9,222 nucleotides of DNA from Maritimibacter sp. GTDB lineage: Bacteria > Pseudomonadota > Alphaproteobacteria > Rhodobacterales > Rhodobacteraceae. The notes below the pieces were generated by a model. It worked only from the letters and a program-made list of their open reading frames with translations, made no database searches and was not told the origin of the DNA. This document shows positions 6,231-9,222 of this stretch, one piece after another. Positions within the stretch are counted from its first letter, which is position 1. Every line of letters begins with the position of its first letter. Location: positions 1 to 9,222 of the forward strand of contig DOUP01000179.1 in the NCBI GenBank assembly GCA_003520545.1, given 5' to 3'. The position numbers were made by a program, and so were the translations under genes.

Positions 6231-6754
6231 CCCTTGTCCGCGCATTCTGGTCCTTGGTGGTGCTGATGGTTGTCGGGATCGGGGTGATCGTGTTCTGGAC
6301 CGGCCCGATCATTGACACTGGCGGGGTGGAGGTTTTCGACACGCGCAAGGGTGGTTATGACCTCACCACCGCGCAGGAAATCCTGCGCAGCTTGGACGAC
6401 CGGGCGCGGTCGACTTACCTGGTCGGGCAGCGGATCGCGGATACCCTCTTTCCTATCGGGCTGTTCGGGGCATTGGCACTGGGCCTCGTTCTGGGCCTGC
6501 GTCGGTGGTCCTTGGCTCTCGCATTGGCGCTGACCCTTGTTCCGGCGGCTTACTTCGTTTTCGATATGCTGGAGAATGCAGGCGTCGCGCAAATGATACG
6601 TGCCGGCGCAGACGGGATCACCCCGGAGCAGGTCAATCGGGTCTCAGACTATACGGTCTGGAAGTTCCGCTTCGTGAACGCAGCGCTTGCTCTCGTCGCG
6701 CTCACCTGGATCACGCGGGGAATCGCAGCTCTCAACGACAGGAGGCAGGCATGA
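6227..6754 (+). CDS. Unrecognised membrane protein coupled between aroA and cmk
   Basis: A 175-residue protein I cannot assign to a family. Seen: four likely membrane segments at about residues 6-24, 72-91, 94-113 and 148-164; a polar loop of about 45 residues after the first helix (VEVFDTRKGGYDLTTAQEIL); and another of about 35 residues between helices three and four (DMLENAGVAQMIRAGADGITPEQVNRVSDY). There is no signal-peptidase site, cysteine cluster or enzymatic motif. It starts with GTG at 6227, overlapping the aroA stop as GTGA, with GGAG six bases upstream. It ends overlapping the cmk start as ATGA. This double coupling and codon use like its neighbours argue that it is a real, co-expressed gene. 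A link to aromatic or nucleotide synthesis is not implied by the sequence; it may simply travel in the operon. Confidence 0.85.
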   Translation: MTLVRAFWSLVVLMVVGIGVIVFWTGPIIDTGGVEVFDTRKGGYDLTTAQEILRSLDDRARSTYLVGQRIADTLFPIGLFGALALGLVLGLRRWSLALALALTLVPAAYFVFDMLENAGVAQMIRAGADGITPEQVNRVSDYTVWKFRFVNAALALVALTWITRGIAALNDRRQA

Positions 6755-7359
6755 GTTTCACGGTGGCCATCGACGGGCCCGCGGCGGCCGGTAAAGGCAC
6801 GATCTCCAAGGCCGTGGCGGCGCATTTCGGTTTTGCCCATCTGGACACGGGGCTTTTGTATCGCGCGGTCGGCAAACGGCTCTTGAGCGGTGAAGACGCC
6901 GTTCTGGCGGCAAAAGACTTGCGGGCCGAGGACCTCGACGTCGATGGGTTGCGCACGCCCGAGGTGGCACAGGCGGCGAGCCGGGTGGCGGTGGAGCCCG
7001 AGGTGCGGCAGGCCCTGGTGGATTTCCAGCGCGCCTTTGCTGCCCGGTCGGGTGGCGCGGTGCTCGACGGGCGCGACATCGGAACGGTGATCTGCCCGGA
7101 GGCCCACGCCAAGCTCTTCGTCACTGCCAGTGCCGAGGTGCGGGCGGAGCGCCGGTTCAAGGAATTGACCGAGGGCGGGCTTGAGACTGATTTCGACACG
7201 GTTTTGGCGGACGTGAAGGCGCGGGATGAACGTGACCAAAGTCGGGCGACCGCGCCGCTCAAACCGGCGGATGACGCGGTGACCATCGACACATCGGGCT
7301 TGAGCATAGAGGCGGCTATCGCGGCTGCGGTGGCCGTGGTGCAGAAGGCACGCGGATAG
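6751..7359 (+). CDS. cmk: Cytidylate kinase
   Basis: Phosphorylates CMP and dCMP with ATP, recycling pyrimidine nucleotides for RNA, DNA and phospholipid synthesis. It is 202 residues, a little shorter than the E. coli enzyme (227). Seen: the P-loop GPAAAGKGT (9-17), HLDTGLLYRAVG (30-41) for nucleoside-monophosphate binding, LDGRDIGTVICP (105-116), and the lid-region ARDERDQSRATAPL (157-170), all diagnostic of Cmk. The frame is open upstream to 6505, but the ATG at 6751 is chosen because AGGAGG (6740-6745) precedes it by five bases and the conserved N-terminus FTVAIDGPAAAGKG begins there. It is translationally coupled to the membrane-protein gene by an ATGA overlap. The aroA-cmk-rpsA order is widespread in proteobacteria. 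Confidence 0.97.
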   Translation: MSFTVAIDGPAAAGKGTISKAVAAHFGFAHLDTGLLYRAVGKRLLSGEDAVLAAKDLRAEDLDVDGLRTPEVAQAASRVAVEPEVRQALVDFQRAFAARSGGAVLDGRDIGTVICPEAHAKLFVTASAEVRAERRFKELTEGGLETDFDTVLADVKARDERDQSRATAPLKPADDAVTIDTSGLSIEAAIAAAVAVVQKARG

Positions 7360-7363
7360 CCAG

Positions 7364-7405
7364 ACCCCGGATTGGCCAGCGCCGGGCCCCGAAGAAGACC
7401 GGGGT
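7364..7405 (+). repeat. GC inverted repeat just after the cmk stop
   Basis: ACCCCGG (7364-7370) is complementary to CCGGGGT (7399-7405), seven pairs. Two alternative shorter hairpins share its arms: CCCGG (7366-7370) with CCGGG (7382-7386), and CCCCG (7387-7391) with CGGGG (7400-7404). No T-run follows. It may form the 3' end structure of the aroA-cmk message, or be part of the same repetitive block as the palindromes that follow. Confidence 0.45.
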
Positions 7406-7408
7406 GCG

Positions 7409-7428
7409 GAAATCATCGCGATGATTTC
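7409..7428. repeat. Perfect 20-base palindrome (first of a pair)
   Basis: GAAATCATCG followed by its exact reverse complement, centred on 7418/7419, with TCGCGA at the core (7416-7421). There is no spacer between arms, so in RNA it would give a hairpin with a four-base loop. A palindrome this long is not expected by chance. No T-run follows, so termination is unlikely to be its function. Function unknown. Confidence 0.9.
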
Positions 7429-7431
7429 TGT

Positions 7432-7455
7432 CCGGACTTGTCGCGACAAGTCCGG
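7432..7455. repeat. Perfect 24-base palindrome (second of a pair)
   Basis: CCGGACTTGTCG followed by its exact reverse complement, centred on 7443/7444, again with core TCGCGA (7441-7446). It begins three bases after the first palindrome ends. Its right half can also pair downstream: TCGCGAC (7441-7447) is complementary to GTCGCGA (7461-7467), which would break the palindromic hairpin. The pair looks like a dispersed extragenic palindrome unit of the kind many proteobacteria carry, but that is inference from one copy. Confidence 0.9.
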
Positions 7456-7561
7456 GTCCGGTCGCGAGAGCAGCAAGGCTGGTTCATGGGGCTACGCCCG
7501 CGCTCTCACACCCCGTTTCGGCCCCCATCCCCGGGCTTTTGAGAACCGGCGGGCGGAATAA

Positions 7562-7627
7562 GGCGCGAAATCCCGCTAAATCCGGATCGAAACGCACCAA
7601 AGCCCTTGCCAAACAGGGTTTCGCGCC
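7562..7627 (+). repeat. Long-range inverted repeat in the rpsA upstream region
   Basis: GGCGCGAAA (7562-7570) is complementary to TTTCGCGCC (7619-7627); after a single bulged T at 7571, CCC (7572-7574) pairs with GGG (7616-7618). The arms enclose 41 bases. The right arm lies inside the spacer of the candidate rpsA promoter, so the element could matter as an operator or supercoil-sensitive cruciform as well as in RNA. Twelve pairs in total make chance less likely, though GC-rich DNA favours such matches. Confidence 0.55.
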
Positions 7628-7634
7628 GTATGCC
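7606..7634 (+). promoter_or_regulatory. Candidate rpsA promoter
   Basis: TTGCCA (7606-7611) matches five of six -35 bases; after exactly 17 bases comes TATGCC (7629-7634), matching three of six -10 bases. Initiation would fall near 7641, giving a leader of about 155 bases that contains the GAAA-loop hairpin. This is the best promoter-like pair I found in the cmk-rpsA spacer, but the -10 is weak. Confidence 0.35.
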
Positions 7635-7666
7635 CGCCCCGTCAACACGGCGGTAAGCCGGGACGC

Positions 7667-7707
7667 CAAAGAGCGAGCAGGGTCGGGAAACCGGCCCTCT
7701 TTGTTTT
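7667..7707 (+). terminator. Terminator-like hairpin with GAAA tetraloop upstream of rpsA
   Basis: AGGGTCGG (7679-7686) pairs with CCGGCCCT (7691-7698), eight pairs with one G-U, closed by a GAAA tetraloop (7687-7690) of the stable GNRA class. CTTTGTTTT (7699-7707) follows. CAAAGA (7667-7672) can extend the helix by pairing with TCTTTG (7698-7703), leaving an asymmetric bulge. This fits an intrinsic terminator for the aroA-cmk transcript. Because it lies 99 bases before the rpsA start and downstream of the candidate promoter, it could instead act as an attenuator or leader structure for rpsA. Confidence 0.65.
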
Positions 7708-7796
7708 CCAGATGGCCCCGCCGGACCAACGAAATCCCAAGACCCGCGGAGACAACCGTGCGGCCCGAATAGAACTGAAAAGGAAACTCTACGCTT

Positions 7797-9222
7797 ATGA
7801 GCGCTAATACATCTATGGAGGAATTCGAGGCCCTCCTTAATGAATCCCTCGAAATGGACACGCCGGACGAAGGTACGGTTGTCAAAGGCAAAGTCATCGC
7901 TGTTGAAGCTGGCCAGGCCATCATCGACGTCGGCTACAAGATGGAAGGCCGTGTCGATCTCAAAGAATTCGCAAACCCCGGCGAAGCCCCCGATATTTCG
8001 GTCGGCGATGAAGTCGAGGTTTACCTGCGTGCTGCCGAGAACGCCCGCGGCGAAGCCGTCATCTCCCGCGAGATGGCCCGCCGCGAAGAAGCATGGGACC
8101 GTCTGGAAAAGGCATATGCCGACGACGCCCGTGTCGAAGGCGCGATCTTTGGCCGCGTGAAGGGTGGTTTCACCGTGGACCTCGGCGGCGCAGTCGCGTT
8201 CCTTCCGGGTTCGCAAGTGGACGTGCGCCCGGTGCGCGATGCTGGCCCGCTCATGGGTCTCAAGCAGCCTTTCCAGATCCTCAAGATGGACCGTCGCCGT
8301 GGCAACATCGTTGTATCCCGTCGTGCGATCCTCGAAGAGAGCCGTGCCGAGCAGCGCGCCGAAGTCATCGGCAACCTGTCGGAAGGCCAGACGGTTGAAG
8401 GCGTGGTCAAGAACATTACCGAGTACGGTGCGTTCGTTGATCTCGGCGGTGTCGACGGTCTGCTCCACGTTACCGACATGGCGTGGCGTCGCGTGAACCA
8501 CCCGTCCGAGATCCTCTCCATCGGCGAGACGATCAACGTTCAGGTCATCAAGATCAACAAAGAGACGCATCGCATCTCGCTCGGCATGAAGCAGCTTCAG
8601 GAAGATCCGTGGGATCTGGTCGCTGCCAAGTACCCGCTCGAGAGCGTTCACACCGGTCGCGTCACGAACATCACCGACTACGGTGCGTTCGTGGAACTGG
8701 AGCCGGGCGTCGAAGGCCTCGTGCACGTCTCCGAGATGTCCTGGACCAAGAAGAACGTCCACCCGGGCAAGATCGTCTCCACCTCGCAAGAGGTTGAGGT
8801 CATGGTTCTGGAAATCGACCAGGCCAAGCGTCGCGTTTCTCTCGGTCTCAAGCAGACCATGCGCAACCCGTGGGAAGTCTTTGCCGAGACGCATCCCGAG
8901 GGCACGCAGGTTGAAGGCGAAGTCAAGAACATCACCGAATTCGGTCTGTTCATCGGCCTCGACGACGACATCGACGGCATGGTTCACCTCTCCGACATCA
9001 GCTGGGATCAGCGCGGCGAAGAGGCCATCCAGACTTTCCAGAAAGGCGACGTTGTCAAAGCCGTCGTTACGGAAGTGGACACCGACAAGGAGCGTATCTC
9101 GCTCTCGATCAAGGCACTCGACGGCGACCCCTTCGCCGAAGCGGTGGGCGGCGTGAAGCGTGGCCAGATCATCACCGTGACCGTGACCGCGATCGAAGAC
9201 GGTGGCATCGAAGTGGAATACG
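7797..9222 (+). CDS. rpsA: Ribosomal protein S1, 5' part (3' end outside window)
   Basis: The largest small-subunit ribosomal protein; it binds mRNA leaders and helps the 30S subunit start translation on structured or weak sites. 475 residues are visible, open to the window edge. Seen: S1/OB-fold repeats at about 24-92, 108-176, 195-266, 280-353 and 367-440, with a sixth starting near 453. Repeats three to five carry the strong RNA-binding pattern NITEYGAFVDL, NITDYGAFVEL and NITEFGLFIGL. Total length should be near 555-560. The ATG at 7797 has only AAAAGGA 12 bases upstream, a weak, distant Shine-Dalgarno; S1 mRNAs are known to start without a good one. An ATG at 7815 has none. All visible arginine codons are CGT or CGC, unlike neighbouring genes that use CGG often, fitting very high expression. 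Confidence 0.98.
   Translation, partial: MSANTSMEEFEALLNESLEMDTPDEGTVVKGKVIAVEAGQAIIDVGYKMEGRVDLKEFANPGEAPDISVGDEVEVYLRAAENARGEAVISREMARREEAWDRLEKAYADDARVEGAIFGRVKGGFTVDLGGAVAFLPGSQVDVRPVRDAGPLMGLKQPFQILKMDRRRGNIVVSRRAILEESRAEQRAEVIGNLSEGQTVEGVVKNITEYGAFVDLGGVDGLLHVTDMAWRRVNHPSEILSIGETINVQVIKINKETHRISLGMKQLQEDPWDLVAAKYPLESVHTGRVTNITDYGAFVELEPGVEGLVHVSEMSWTKKNVHPGKIVSTSQEVEVMVLEIDQAKRRVSLGLKQTMRNPWEVFAETHPEGTQVEGEVKNITEFGLFIGLDDDIDGMVHLSDISWDQRGEEAIQTFQKGDVVKAVVTEVDTDKERISLSIKALDGDPFAEAVGGVKRGQIITVTVTAIEDGGIEVEY

Larger units (their letters stand above)
7360..7796. other. 437-base cmk-rpsA spacer rich in inverted repeats
   Basis: No convincing gene lies here: the open stretches on either strand lack a ribosome binding site and look like GC-rich shadow frames, and I see no tRNA-like cloverleaf. 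What it holds is structured DNA: an inverted repeat next to the cmk stop, two perfect palindromes back to back, a 9+3-pair long-range inverted repeat, a candidate promoter, and a terminator-like hairpin with a GAAA loop. The last 90 bases form the rpsA leader. Each element is listed separately. Confidence 0.8.

Noticed and set aside
6505..6750. 82-residue N-terminal extension of cytidylate kinase
   Set aside because: It overlaps the membrane-protein gene in another frame, and the ATG at 6751 has an excellent AGGAGG and the conserved Cmk N-terminus.
7480..7528. ATGGGG/CCCCAT and GAGAGC/GCTCTC complementary pairs in the spacer
   Set aside because: Six-base matches at moderate distance are expected by chance in sequence this GC-rich; they are not nested into a convincing fold.
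7539..7772. Small 77-codon open frame in the cmk-rpsA spacer
   Set aside because: No ribosome binding site, basic low-complexity composition and no hydrophobic core; it runs through the terminator-like hairpin and inverted repeats, so it is best explained as non-coding.
7506..8987. 493-codon open frame on the minus strand opposite rpsA
   Set aside because: It is fully antisense to an unmistakable rpsA, and its sequence reads like the reverse image of biased S1 codons, with no family motif or ribosome binding site. Long antisense frames are common opposite GC-rich, codon-biased genes.
1..9222. A novel defence, mobile or biosynthetic system
   Set aside because: All protein-coding genes but one belong to recognised families, mostly housekeeping; there are no transposase, integrase, toxin-antitoxin, nuclease or CRISPR features, and no compositional break suggesting an island.

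Overview
The window is about 9.2 kb of GC-rich bacterial chromosome, most likely from a marine or Rhodobacter-type alphaproteobacterium (order Rhodobacterales). The grounds are the protein sequences, the gene order corC-lnt and aroA-cmk-rpsA, and a metK leader that matches the SAM/SAH riboswitch, a family known essentially only from Rhodobacterales. I see no mobile element, CRISPR array, tRNA or rRNA. Most of the window is core housekeeping DNA; the less ordinary material lies in the non-coding leaders and spacers.

Left part (1-3492), plus strand: the 3' part of a CorC/HlyC CBS-domain protein overlaps lnt (apolipoprotein N-acyltransferase) by 11 bases. Directly after lnt come a candidate promoter, a compact SAM/SAH riboswitch that hides the Shine-Dalgarno sequence, and metK (S-adenosylmethionine synthetase), closed by a strong intrinsic terminator.

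Middle part (3505-4803): a small DoxX-family membrane protein on the minus strand converges on metK and diverges from trmB (tRNA m7G46 methyltransferase, a SAM user). The 159-base divergent spacer holds a perfect 10-base palindrome and a hairpin just upstream of the trmB ribosome binding site.

Right part (4878-9222), plus strand: aroA (EPSP synthase, class II type by its motifs), an unrecognised four-helix membrane protein and cmk (cytidylate kinase) form a tight, translationally coupled group with GTGA and ATGA overlaps. A 437-base spacer follows, unusually rich in inverted repeats: two adjacent perfect palindromes of 20 and 24 bases sharing a TCGCGA core, a long-range inverted repeat, a candidate promoter, and a GAAA-capped terminator-like hairpin. 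Then comes rpsA (ribosomal protein S1), cut by the window edge inside its sixth S1 domain.

No clearly new multi-gene system is evident. The best targets for a second look are the palindrome cluster and attenuator-like leader before rpsA, a direct repeat inside the metK riboswitch region that could form a competing helix, the glycine in the glyphosate-discriminating loop of a class II EPSP synthase, and the unknown membrane protein coupled between aroA and cmk.
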